Origin: Porticoccus sp. W117
Lineage (GTDB): Bacteria; Pseudomonadota; Gammaproteobacteria; Pseudomonadales; Porticoccaceae
Reading direction: 5' to 3'
DNA length: 46,885 bases
NCBI RefSeq assembly: GCF_030341905.1
Contig: NZ_JATAAF010000022.1
Location: 1 to 46,885 of the forward strand
A program made the translations under genes and the position numbers. The notes beneath the pieces are model-generated. The model did not search any database and had not been told where the DNA came from. It saw only the letters and a program-made list of their open reading frames with translations. Below are positions 27,373 through 35,328 of this stretch, piece by piece (within the stretch, counting starts at the first letter, position 1; each line of letters begins with the position of its first letter).

Positions 27373-28296
27373 CTAGAAATACAATGGAGATTCGCCTTCC
27401 GGGCGAGTTTTAAAGCGCCGATGAACCCACAGATACTGATCCGGACACTGGCGAATATAGTCCTCCACCAGGCTATTTATGTGGCTGGTGTCCGCCAGAT
27501 CATCACCTGTGGGGAAATTTTCCAGGGGCGGATAAATATGAATATCGTAGCCCTTGCCGTCGGCGCGGCGATAGTGGGTAAAAGGCATTACCGCAGCGCC
27601 GCTTTTGCCAGCCAGCCGACCAGTGGCCACCACTGTGGCCGCCTGCTGGCCAAATAAAGGCGCAAAAATACTTTGCTGGGGGCCGTAATCCTGATCCGGC
27701 GCATACCACAGAATACGCCCCTCTTTTAATGCCCTCAGAACACCGCGCACATCCCGTCGCGGGTAAACACGACCACCGGCAACCCGGCGCTCGCGGCCAC
27801 GGCGCTGTACATAATCAAATACAGGGTTGTTATTGGGGCGGTACATACCGTCCATACACACCTGGGTAGACATGGCGGAGGCGCCGATTTCCAGGTTGGT
27901 AAAGTGCAGTGCCATCAACAAAACACCGCGGCCATCCAACTGATCAAAATGCTCCAGGCCAGTGAAGTGCAACAAGCGCTGAAAACGCCAGTTGGGCCAC
28001 CACCAGGCAATGCCAGTTTCAAAAGTGGCGATGCCAACACTGTGAAAGTGCTTGCGCAGCAACTCGGCTCTTTGCGCCTCATCCAATTCGGGAAAGCAGA
28101 TTTCCAGATTGCGGGCAGCGATATTGCGCCGCCGGGGCACCGCCCTCGCCAACAACCAGCCCAAACTCCGCCCCAGAAAAAGCTGAACCCGGAATGGCAA
28201 CAACACAACCAGCAGGCGCCACAGTGTCAGCCACAACCAGGTGAGCCAATAGCGGGGATGAAGCAAGGCGAAGGTAAAATGTGGGCGAGCTTCCAT
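27373..28296 (-). CDS. LpxL/HtrB-type lipid A acyltransferase
   Basis: 307-aa inner-membrane acyltransferase that would add a secondary acyl chain to lipid A. An N-terminal hydrophobic anchor (YWLTWLWLTLWRLLVVLLPF) is followed by RRRNIAARNLEICFPEL, the catalytic HX4E motif in ALHFTNLEIG, then MYRPNNNPVFDYVQRRGRER and the family WYAPDQDYGPQQSIFAPLFG and QYLWVHRRFKTRPEGE. ATG 28296 is preferred to a TTG six codons upstream, though neither has a strong ribosome-binding site. LpxL and LpxM cannot be separated here. Confidence 0.9.
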   Translation of the reverse strand: MEARPHFTFALLHPRYWLTWLWLTLWRLLVVLLPFRVQLFLGRSLGWLLARAVPRRRNIAARNLEICFPELDEAQRAELLRKHFHSVGIATFETGIAWWWPNWRFQRLLHFTGLEHFDQLDGRGVLLMALHFTNLEIGASAMSTQVCMDGMYRPNNNPVFDYVQRRGRERRVAGGRVYPRRDVRGVLRALKEGRILWYAPDQDYGPQQSIFAPLFGQQAATVVATGRLAGKSGAAVMPFTHYRRADGKGYDIHIYPPLENFPTGDDLADTSHINSLVEDYIRQCPDQYLWVHRRFKTRPEGESPLYF

Positions 28297-28343
28297 AAAT
28301 GCAGAGGGTCGCAAAAAGCGGGTATTGTAGCGTAATTTTTAGT

Positions 28344-28499
28344 GGTCGCACGCCTGACGTCGTACGCTAAAGACTAGGAGGTTTTGTCATTCCCGCGAAG
28401 GCGGGAATCCATCTGGCTACTTCGTCAGATACATGGATCCCCGCCTACGCGGGGATGACGAAGTGCTTGGTTTTAGCGTGCGACGTCAGACGTGCGACC
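28344..28499. repeat. Composite repeat: outer 28-bp inverted repeat around an inner palindrome
   Basis: Outer arms 28344-28371 and 28472-28499 (GGTCGCACG-CTGACGTCG-ACGCTAAA) are inverted with two mismatches. They enclose a second repeat, 28386-28459, starting GTCATTCCCGCGAAGGCGGG and ending CGCGGGGATGAC. The inner part resembles a widespread GTCATTCCCGCG intergenic repeat; the outer looks like a different element. Confidence 0.8.
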
Positions 28500-28509
28500 C
28501 AAAGCACGC

Positions 28510-29541
28510 TCACTTCAACGACTCGTAGTTCTCCAGAAACTTCTCCGCCCGGCTGATGTGTTGCAACAAGTCCGGGTGTTGCGGCGACAGGTCGCTGGCC
28601 GTGCGCCAGATACGCAGTGCCAGCTTGACGTCGCCGTCGGAATAAGCGGCTTCACCGCGGGCAATGGCGCTGGCAATTTCCGCGTCGATAGCGCTATCCA
28701 GCTTTTGCTGCCGTTCTTTGTTGGCGTTGTCTTTGGGGTTGAGTTCCTGCAGTTTCGCCAACAACTGTTGTGCGAGCGGGAATGCCTTACTGTTGATGGC
28801 TTTGCGGTATTGGGCCACCACGCCATTGTATTCCTGCTCGCGTTTGTGCAGGTATTTGCTCCAACGCTGATCCAGCTCTTCGTTGATTTTATTCAACGCC
28901 GATTTAACGTTGTTATCGGGTTTCAGTTGTTGGGCAAGTTTGAGGTATTTTTTGGCATTGCCGTAATCGTTGTCATCCAGTGCAGCCAGCCCTTGACTAG
29001 CCAGGTATTCCGCCACATCGTCGCGGCGCCCCTGATAGCGCTTCCAGGCCCAGTTGGCAGACCAGGATGTGGGATCCGCCTGCTGGATATTTTGGCGATA
29101 CTCGCCCTCCTCCACCATGCGCTCACCCAGCAACAGGTTCAGCTTTAGTTCCTGATCGCTGATATATGCACTGCGCTCTTGCAAAAACGCCTGGTAGGCC
29201 GCCTGGCTGCGGCTGTCTTTGGGCAACCGCGGCAGCGCATCCTCCAGAAGTTCTTTGGCCTGCTGCCATTGATTGTTTTTTTGCATGGCCGCTGATTGGG
29301 TGACGACGTCGCTGTCGTAACTCTCCATATCCACCACCACATCCTGGCGTAACTGTTGCAACTGTTCATACAGTGCGGACTGGGGTTTGATACTGTCGAT
29401 AACCGTGAGGGTTCGACGATATTGTTGATCGGCGATCAGTTGTTCCAGGCGTGCGGGCACATCCGCTTCATTAAGCAGCAATGTGCTGCTACAGGAACAC
29501 AGCAACAAACTGGCCAACAGGCCAGCAAGCACGCGAATCAC
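28510..29541 (-). CDS. TPR-like lipoprotein, end of the TolQ/ExbD operon
   Basis: 343-aa protein with lipoprotein signal (LLASLLLCSCSS) and an all-helical, Gln/Leu-rich body resembling degenerate tetratricopeptide repeats, e.g. NNQWQQAKELLEDALPRLPK, DNDYGNAKKYLKLAQQLKPD and DGDVKLALRIWRTASDLSPQ. A C-terminal TPR-like unit is the clearest. No catalytic motif. The start is GTG, overlapping the cyclase stop (GTGA), so it is translationally coupled. It is probably an envelope scaffold working with the cyclase or the proton-driven complex upstream. No specific family recognised. Confidence 0.75.
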   Translation of the reverse strand: MIRVLAGLLASLLLCSCSSTLLLNEADVPARLEQLIADQQYRRTLTVIDSIKPQSALYEQLQQLRQDVVVDMESYDSDVVTQSAAMQKNNQWQQAKELLEDALPRLPKDSRSQAAYQAFLQERSAYISDQELKLNLLLGERMVEEGEYRQNIQQADPTSWSANWAWKRYQGRRDDVAEYLASQGLAALDDNDYGNAKKYLKLAQQLKPDNNVKSALNKINEELDQRWSKYLHKREQEYNGVVAQYRKAINSKAFPLAQQLLAKLQELNPKDNANKERQQKLDSAIDAEIASAIARGEAAYSDGDVKLALRIWRTASDLSPQHPDLLQHISRAEKFLENYESLK

Positions 29542-31028
29542 AGTTTGGCTCCGTGATTTACCATATCGTCCAACAGATCTTCCACCAATTGCCGTCGTTT
29601 GAAATTAACACCCCGGACATTATAGATGTGAACCGGCTCGCTTTTGCCCCGCACGTTGATTATTTTTTTCTCTTCAACATCCAGGCGATGTTTTTCGCTG
29701 ATTGACTGGTATAGAGACTCTTCAAGAATAATCTGGCCACCGTCTGCCTCGGCACAAAGCCGTGACGCCAGATTCACGGCATCCCCCACCACTGTATATT
29801 CCATGCGCTCCGGTGAACCGATCATTCCGGCCACCATATCGCCACTATTAATACCAATACGCAGATTCACCGGAAATTTGCCCTGACGCTGGCGCTGCTT
29901 GTTGAGCCCGGCGAGAAACCGCTGCATCACCACCGCACAGGCAATGGCGTTGTATTGCTGGTTTTCATCGGGCTCGTGTGCGCCAAAAAGCACCATAATG
30001 CAGTCGCCAATGTATTTGTCGATAGAGCCAAAAAAGAAGCGGCAGCAGCGGTTGAGGTAACTGAAGAATTCGTTGAGAAACTCGCTCACCTGCTGCGGGG
30101 TCAGTTTTTCAGAGATACTGGTAAAGCCCACAATATCGGCAAACAGCACAGTGGCATTGACGTGCTCACCGCCGATGCTGACGGTATCCAGATTCTTGAT
30201 GACCTTGCGGGCCACGCCTTTCGACAGCAACATTTCCAGGCGGTTTTCCACCTCGGATTTGTGCAGCAGGTGGCTGCCCATATTGTTGATAGCTTCAATG
30301 AGTTCGCCAATTTCGTCACTGCGGCGGTCGGCAATACTGTAAACGCCACCACTGCCAATGGCCTCGGTGGCCTCTACCAGGCGCTGAATGGGCCGCGACA
30401 TACGCTTACCCATCACCAATGCGAGGGGAATAATGGTGCAACACAGCAACACCGCAATCACGACAACTGCCTGCACCGCCTGTTTATAAGCCGCTTCAGT
30501 GGAAGCCTCCGGCAATGCCACCACCACATAGCCACCGGTAGCTTCCCGATACACCACCGGGCTTATGCGAAGCAGAGCGCGTTTGAAAATCATGGTGGGG
30601 AACGCGGCATCGTCATCAAAATCCGCCAACTCCAAACGCTGACCGGGGCTGTCAAAATCAATCAGACTGGGGCGCGGTAAAACACCGGAACTGGCCAATA
30701 ATTGGTATTCATGATCAAAAATAGCCGCCCCCATAATGCGCTTGTTGAGGGTGACATTATTAAGCAGCACATCCAGTTCCAACTGCCCGCCGGCGAACAA
30801 GGGTTCTGTGACACTCGCCGCCAGCTGCCCGGCAATAACATCGCCAAATTCCTCCGCTTGCTGGTAATTGGCGCGCTGTTGGTAAGCGAGCATCCCCCAG
30901 GCCAAGGCAGCCATACCCAACACCAATAACAGACTGATACTGACACCCAATTTGAAGGCGATAGGTAACCGCCAGCGCTTTTTACGCACTGACTTATCGT
31001 CTTTTTTCTTGGAGGTGGAAACATCCAT
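29538..31028 (-). CDS. Membrane-bound class III adenylyl cyclase with HAMP
   Basis: 496-aa two-helix membrane receptor: TM1 about 24-46 (FKLGVSISLLLVLGMAALAW), a periplasmic sensor region of about 140 residues, TM2 (AVVVIAVLLCCTIIPLALVM), a HAMP linker (SRPIQRLVEATEAIGSGG) and a C-terminal cyclase domain. The cyclase has the metal aspartates in VLFADIVGFTS and KYIGDCIMVLFG, and YTVVGDAVNLASRL with Asn and Arg of the transition-state site. Lys and Thr at the base-binding positions suggest ATP rather than GTP. ATG 31028 is chosen because the longer frame to 31124 reads into an intergenic repeat. It should link an envelope signal to cAMP; sensor ligand unknown. Confidence 0.88.
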   Translation of the reverse strand: MDVSTSKKKDDKSVRKKRWRLPIAFKLGVSISLLLVLGMAALAWGMLAYQQRANYQQAEEFGDVIAGQLAASVTEPLFAGGQLELDVLLNNVTLNKRIMGAAIFDHEYQLLASSGVLPRPSLIDFDSPGQRLELADFDDDAAFPTMIFKRALLRISPVVYREATGGYVVVALPEASTEAAYKQAVQAVVVIAVLLCCTIIPLALVMGKRMSRPIQRLVEATEAIGSGGVYSIADRRSDEIGELIEAINNMGSHLLHKSEVENRLEMLLSKGVARKVIKNLDTVSIGGEHVNATVLFADIVGFTSISEKLTPQQVSEFLNEFFSYLNRCCRFFFGSIDKYIGDCIMVLFGAHEPDENQQYNAIACAVVMQRFLAGLNKQRQRQGKFPVNLRIGINSGDMVAGMIGSPERMEYTVVGDAVNLASRLCAEADGGQIILEESLYQSISEKHRLDVEEKKIINVRGKSEPVHIYNVRGVNFKRRQLVEDLLDDMVNHGAKL

Positions 31029-31080
31029 ATAACGGCGGGTTCCGATAGGTGGGTATAGATAAGTATAGCGGGATGTCACC

Positions 31081-31158
31081 GTAGGGTGGATTAACGAAGT
31101 GTAATCCACCGATAAATGCGACATATGGTGGATTACGCCTACGGCTAATCCACCCTAC
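31081..31158. repeat. GTAGGGTGGATTA-type palindromic repeat
   Basis: 78-bp inverted repeat from GTAGGGTGGATTAACG to GGCTAATCCACCCTAC, with inner arms GTAATCCACC/GGTGGATTAC. It lies in the 154-bp gap between the AgmX-like gene and the cyclase gene. Sequences of this pattern occur as short repeats in many proteobacteria. Confidence 0.85.
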
Positions 31159-31182
31159 AAATTCACTGCATCGAGAGAAGTA

Positions 31183-32145
31183 CTACTGCGGCAAGAAGTC
31201 GAACGAGTAGTTCAAGGTGGTGCGAGCTACGGATGCGGCTTTAAAGGCAATCAGCCGAATGCGCGCCAGCAGTTTGCGCTCCAGGCTCTTGTCATTGAGC
31301 TCGCTGCTGACCAAGGTCGCGCTGGAAATCTTGCCACTGGGCTCAATCACCAGTTTGACGGTAACCTTGCCTTCCAGCTCCGGCGCCTTGCGCAAAGCAC
31401 GGTTGTAAATGGCAAAGATAGCGCCTTTGTTCTGATCCATCACCCGGCGGATTTCCTGATCGCTGCGCCCGGCCACACCACGGCTGTTGCGGGCAGCGCG
31501 TTTGCCGTTGGCAACCCCCTGCTGGGCGGTACTCTGTACTTTGGTGGTTTCACGGCCAGACAGCGCAGCGCCACCCACATCGGTGCTCAGGTTGGCGGTA
31601 TTGATGCCGCCGCTGGTGCCAGCAGCGCCAGAGTTGATCACCGAACGCTTCACTTCCGTAGCAGCAGACACACCACGGCTAAGATTGTTCTGGTTCAGCT
31701 GCGCCATATCCAGATTGTCTCGCAGCGCTGCCAGGTCGTCTTGAAATTGCAGCAAGCCACTTTGCGACGCCACTTTGCGGGCATCTTCCAGGCGGTTAAC
31801 CGGCTCGGGTTTTGGCTTTTGTTTAGGCTCTGGTTTGGGCTCAGGCTTTTTCTGAACTTCCGGCTTTTTCGGTTTGGGTTTTGGCTTCGGCTTGGGCGGC
31901 TCTTTTTTCGGTTCCGGCAGTTTCTGTTCTTCCAACACCACTTGCGCCAATTGTGGCGGCAAAATTTCCTGCTCCGCACGGGGAATTTCCGGTACTGGAA
32001 TAAAAGGCACGGCAATGGCAATAACCGCAAAAGCGATCAGAAAAACTCGCAGGATGCGTTTGAAATCGTAGTCGATATCAAAACAGCCAGACCAGGCCAG
32101 TTGCAGGTTAGGGGAATGGGAGTGAACGCTCATGGCCGCCGTCAT
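31183..32145 (-). CDS. AgmX/PglI-type TonB-like energy transducer
   Basis: 320-aa protein with one N-terminal membrane helix (RVFLIAFAVIAIAVPFIPV, about 32-50), a long periplasmic Pro/Lys spacer (many PKPKP repeats, about 75-115), a Ser/Gly/Ala-rich middle and a C-terminal TonB-like domain: QEIRRVMDQNKGAIFAIYNR, then KVTVKLVIEPSGKISSATLV and FKAASVARTTLNYSFDFLPQ. That C-terminal pattern is the one found in AgmX/PglI gliding-motility-related proteins. It would transmit force from the TolQ/ExbD motor to the outer membrane. It sits 2 nt after the second exbD gene. Confidence 0.85.
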   Translation of the reverse strand: MTAAMSVHSHSPNLQLAWSGCFDIDYDFKRILRVFLIAFAVIAIAVPFIPVPEIPRAEQEILPPQLAQVVLEEQKLPEPKKEPPKPKPKPKPKKPEVQKKPEPKPEPKQKPKPEPVNRLEDARKVASQSGLLQFQDDLAALRDNLDMAQLNQNNLSRGVSAATEVKRSVINSGAAGTSGGINTANLSTDVGGAALSGRETTKVQSTAQQGVANGKRAARNSRGVAGRSDQEIRRVMDQNKGAIFAIYNRALRKAPELEGKVTVKLVIEPSGKISSATLVSSELNDKSLERKLLARIRLIAFKAASVARTTLNYSFDFLPQ

Positions 32146-32147
32146 AA

Positions 32148-32717
32148 TTAGCGCCCTGCCACTGAGTCTTTGACTTCTGCGCCCGGCTCAACAGAGGGCT
32201 CGGCAGAAGAATCAACAGGCACCTGGCTTACCGCCAGAGAAATATGACGGTATTCGTTGGCGGCGCAAGTCACCATCACTCGCTTGAGTAATTTATAGGG
32301 CACCGACTGATCCCCCATAATGGTCACAGCGCGACCGCGTTTTTTCTCCAGCTCGGTCAATTGTGGTCGACGTTCAATCTGGTACTTCAACTCATCCCGC
32401 AACACAGCGATTTGATCATCTTCCGTGGCGGTGGCACTGAGAATGTCTTCTACCTTCGCCAATGGCCGACCGGACACCATCAGGTCGCTGTTGTTTACCA
32501 TCACCACCAGGTTCAGTTCCGGCTTCTGTTCGGCGATGGATTCCGGCAATTTGATTTCCTTGTTGTTTTGTAACACTTCCACATCGGAAGAGTTCACCAA
32601 CAGGAAAAACACCAGAATGGTAAAAATATCCATCAACGACACCAGGTTCAGTTTGGAAGTTTTATTCATCCGCTTGTGGTGTCGGGATAAGCGTTTGGCG
32701 CGCATGGACTGTTTCAT
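32148..32717 (-). CDS. ExbD/TolR-family protein with intact Asp
   Basis: 189-aa stator protein: basic cytoplasmic N-terminus (MRAKRLSRHHKRMNKTSK), one membrane helix LNLVSLMDIFTILVFFLLV with Asp30 at the position that carries protons in ExbD/TolR/MotB, then a periplasmic domain (EIKLPESIAEQKPELNLVVM). It overlaps the preceding exbD-type gene by 4 nt (ATGA). With TolQ and the partner ExbD it should form the proton-driven inner-membrane complex that energises the AgmX-like protein. Confidence 0.9.
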   Translation of the reverse strand: MKQSMRAKRLSRHHKRMNKTSKLNLVSLMDIFTILVFFLLVNSSDVEVLQNNKEIKLPESIAEQKPELNLVVMVNNSDLMVSGRPLAKVEDILSATATEDDQIAVLRDELKYQIERRPQLTELEKKRGRAVTIMGDQSVPYKLLKRVMVTCAANEYRHISLAVSQVPVDSSAEPSVEPGAEVKDSVAGR

Positions 32718-33262
32718 TGAACACCCCCAGCGGCTGCTACCGTATTTTTATTAGTAGGTAACGCTGGTGCATCACCGAGCGAAATTTCCGGGAACAGTTC
32801 TGCCTGTACAGCAGAAGCGGCTACCACCGTGGTAAAGGAACGGGAAGTATCCATGGCACTGACAATGGCCTGATAGCTGGTGTCAGGCTCGGAAAGAATC
32901 AGAATGTCGCGTTTTTCGATTTCTTTGTCACGCAGCTGGCGTTTGACCTCCTGAAGCACACTGGAGAGCAGCTTGAAGTCGTGGCCTTCTTCGGTATTTT
33001 CGATGCGTTTGAGGGTAATTCCCTGCGGGTAATTAACGTCGATATGGGTATCGCGAATTACCAGTTCCAACTGCTTCTTTTCATCGCTGTTGGAACCGGG
33101 TTGGGCCATATCCGGCAGCTTCAAATCCAGCACCGTGATATGAGAAAACACCATGCTCATCAGCAGAACCGGAACCAGAATAATCATCAGGTTCATAAAG
33201 GACGTAATATCCAGTTCTGCTTCCTGAAAACCCCGGCGGCTGTGGCGTCGGCCTCGCTGCAT
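32714..33262 (-). CDS. ExbD/TolR-family protein with Asn in place of the helix Asp
   Basis: 182-aa paralogue of the next gene. Its only membrane helix reads LDITSFMNLMIILVPVLLM; aligned to TPFIDVM of ExbD, the usual Asp is Asn24. The periplasmic domain (LVIRDTHIDVNYPQGITLKR) is of ExbD type and otherwise normal. It probably pairs with the Asp-containing paralogue as a structural partner that does not itself carry protons. ATGA overlap with the downstream exbD gene. Confidence 0.88.
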   Translation of the reverse strand: MQRGRRHSRRGFQEAELDITSFMNLMIILVPVLLMSMVFSHITVLDLKLPDMAQPGSNSDEKKQLELVIRDTHIDVNYPQGITLKRIENTEEGHDFKLLSSVLQEVKRQLRDKEIEKRDILILSEPDTSYQAIVSAMDTSRSFTTVVAASAVQAELFPEISLGDAPALPTNKNTVAAAGGVQ

Positions 33263-33305
33263 CAGTCAAATCCCCTTAGTGGAAAGTCGTGGCTGTTGAC
33301 AGTGA

Positions 33306-34025
33306 TCAGGCAGGGGCCGGAGCCGCGTTGCCACCATTATTTGACTTGTTGGAGCTGGTTGCCGGGTCGTTGCTGCGAGTGCGCGCTTGTGCCTTGCTTT
33401 CGCCAGACAGCAAATTCAGACACTTCACCGTAGCCATATCCAGGCTGTCGATAATTTCGGTGGTTTTGGTTTGCAGCATGGAGTGCGCCAGCAGCAGAGG
33501 AATAGCCGCCATCAAACCAAAGGCGGTGGTGTTCATGGCCACAGAAATACTTTGGGACAGCAATGTGGCTTTCTCAGTGGGGTCGGCATTAGCCACTGCG
33601 GTAAAGGCAGCGATCAAGCCAATAATGGTACCCAACAGGCCAAGCAAGGTGGCGATATTGGCCAGGGTCGCCAGGTACTGAGTGCGCTTTTCCAGGCGTG
33701 GCAGGGTTTCCATCATGCCCTCTTCCATAGCCGCTTCAATTTCATTGCGACGGGGAGTTTGTGACATGCGGGAAATGCCAGAAGCCACAATGCGGCAGAT
33801 GGGCACCTTGTTGTTGGCCACCAGCTGTTGGGCGCCAAGAAAATCTTTTTTGCGCAGCATCGGCAGCATGCGCTCAAAAGCGCGGCGGTTGGCTGACGTG
33901 GTGCGAGTCAGGAACAACCAGCGTTCCAAAACAATGGCCAGGCCAAACACCAGAGCAATGGCGATGGGGTACATAAAGTGGCCGCCCTGCTGAAAGAAGC
34001 GCAGCATCGTATTGAGGAATTCCAT
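33306..34025 (-). CDS. MotA/TolQ/ExbB-family proton-channel protein
   Basis: 239-aa inner-membrane protein with three helices: FMYPIAIALVFGLAIVLERW at the start, then the TolQ signature ATLANIATLLGLLGTIIGLI and ISVAMNTTAFGLMAAIPLLL. EIEAAMEEGMMETLPRLEKR lies in the cytoplasmic loop. A Ser/Asn/Ala-rich tail (ATSSNKSNNGGNAAPAPA) is unusual for the family. ATG 34025 has AGGGTG 6 nt upstream; the longer frame to 34085 lacks one. Followed by two ExbD genes and the TonB-like gene, so it is the motor of this system. Confidence 0.92.
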   Translation of the reverse strand: MEFLNTMLRFFQQGGHFMYPIAIALVFGLAIVLERWLFLTRTTSANRRAFERMLPMLRKKDFLGAQQLVANNKVPICRIVASGISRMSQTPRRNEIEAAMEEGMMETLPRLEKRTQYLATLANIATLLGLLGTIIGLIAAFTAVANADPTEKATLLSQSISVAMNTTAFGLMAAIPLLLAHSMLQTKTTEIIDSLDMATVKCLNLLSGESKAQARTRSNDPATSSNKSNNGGNAAPAPA

Positions 34026-34189
34026 AGGTTCACCCTTTGAGTTTGACCGTAGGCTGTGTAAATAGATTTCTAATTCGTTGTTCACCGGTATTTATTATCG
34101 GTTTTACCGGTTCATTCAGAGCTAACAATGCCCATTTGACGGGCAAATAACCGTGAACTGCCTAACAGTTTTCAAGGTGCTGGCAGCGG

Positions 34190-34624
34190 CTATTTGTCTT
34201 TTTGTGGCGCAGTCGTCAACGGCACGCCGCGGTTCTTTAGCTGGCGCAAAAATTCATTGCGTTCTACCGGCTGGAATAATTCATCCAGGTCACTCTGAAA
34301 ACCCTGGCGCAAGGATTCCGGGCCGTCAGGGGCCTGCCATGGCACGATATAAAGCACCTTGGGCTGTTCCCGGTTACCGGTAATGGTGGATTGCAGGGTG
34401 ACGATGGCGGAGTCAGCTTTTGCTGTTTTCTTTTGCGGTTTTTGCTTTTCCTCCTGTTCAGCAGCGATTGCTGAGCTACAGAAAATCAACAAAATTACCA
34501 CCGACTTTATTTTGGAAAATGTCATCGCGAGCGCAGCGCGGCGATCCAGTGTCTTTGCATTTAAAGTCGCTGGATTGCCGCGTCGCTGCGCTCCTCGCAA
34601 TGACAAAATCGAGAACATACTCAT
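34190..34624 (-). CDS. Small secreted protein of the operon, N-terminus altered by a repeat
   Basis: A protein of 111 aa if it starts at ATG 34525, or 144 aa from ATG 34624, which overlaps the upstream TPR gene stop as ATGA. The mature part (AIVTLQSTITGNREQPKVLY, then IVPWQAPDGPESLRQGFQSD) follows a good signal peptide, SKIKSVVILLIFCSSAIAAE. The first 33 residues of the long form are encoded by a REP-like palindrome (34521-34604) of exactly 84 nt, in frame. The short start lies at the edge of the repeat (GCGATGAC) without a clear ribosome site. Function unknown; it may be a periplasmic part of the complex. Confidence 0.7.
   Translation of the reverse strand: MSMFSILSLRGAQRRGNPATLNAKTLDRRAALAMTFSKIKSVVILLIFCSSAIAAEQEEKQKPQKKTAKADSAIVTLQSTITGNREQPKVLYIVPWQAPDGPESLRQGFQSDLDELFQPVERNEFLRQLKNRGVPLTTAPQKDK
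34521..34604. repeat. REP-like palindrome, family B copy 2, inside a gene
   Basis: 84-bp inverted repeat from GTCATCGCGAGCGCAGCGCG to CGTCGCTGCGCTCCTCGCAA plus TGAC. AAAAT flanks both sides. It has inserted into the N-terminal coding region of the small secreted protein gene at 34190-34624 without breaking the frame. Confidence 0.85.
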
Positions 34625-35328
34625 GGTGCCACCTTGTTTTCCGCCAACGCATTAATGCGCCGCTGCAAATCTTTTATCCAACCGGCCACGCGTTTATCCG
34701 GCTCTGGAAGCAATTTCTGATATTGGCCAAAGTGATGGCTGGCGCTTTGCAAATCCCCCAGATAAAGTTCGTTGAGCACCCCCAGGTTGTAGTGGCTCTC
34801 AGGGTGGTAGGGCCACACCGCCAGGGCTTTTTCATAGAGCGCTTTGGCCTCGGCAAATGCGCCCTGCTCCCGTTTTACCAGTGCCAGCAAGTTATAGGCG
34901 CTGAGGTTACTGGGGTTTACGCGAATGCTCTCGGTAAAGTAATCCTGTGCCAGTTGCTCCTTGCCCAACTGGCGGTAGCAAATCCCCAAATTCAAGTGAG
35001 CACCGGAAAGCTGCGGATAATCAATGGTGATTTGCAACAGCGGTTGTTCCGCCTTCTGCCATTCACCTGAATCCATAAATTCCAACGCCGTGGCAAAGCG
35101 TTTTTGGGCCGCAGTGGGAACTGATTTTCGGCTCTGCAAATAGGGGTTTGGCGGCAGCACTTCTGCAGGTTGCTCAACCACCTGTTCACTACTTGCCACA
35201 GCCTGTTCCGGTTCTTCTGACGGCGTTTTTTCGCCAATTAATGGCAACGACCCACAGCCGCTCATAAAAAGCATCCCAAACAACGGAGTAATGGCGAGCT
35301 TCTGGAGGGTTTGTTTAATAAATATCAC
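34621..35328 (-). CDS. TPR lipoprotein, PilF-like arrangement
   Basis: 235-aa lipoprotein (lipobox FMSGC, Cys25) with at least four tetratricopeptide units, e.g. EWQKAEQPLLQITIDYPQLS, AHLNLGICYRQLGKEQLAQD, AYNLLALVKREQGAFAEAKA and SHYNLGVLNELYLGDLQSAS. Resembles TPR outer-membrane lipoproteins that help assemble envelope machines (PilF, AglT-like). Its first codons overlap the upstream 958-aa TPR gene by 14 nt and its last codons overlap the next gene (ATGA). Specific partner inferred only from the operon. Confidence 0.82.
   Translation of the reverse strand: MIFIKQTLQKLAITPLFGMLFMSGCGSLPLIGEKTPSEEPEQAVASSEQVVEQPAEVLPPNPYLQSRKSVPTAAQKRFATALEFMDSGEWQKAEQPLLQITIDYPQLSGAHLNLGICYRQLGKEQLAQDYFTESIRVNPSNLSAYNLLALVKREQGAFAEAKALYEKALAVWPYHPESHYNLGVLNELYLGDLQSASHHFGQYQKLLPEPDKRVAGWIKDLQRRINALAENKVAP

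Noticed and set aside
34026-34189. ACCGGT and TGCCC/GGGCA dyads between TolQ and the small secreted gene as a strong terminator
   Set aside because: Stems are short with no T-run and all neighbouring genes appear to be one transcript; may be a weak regulatory element at most.
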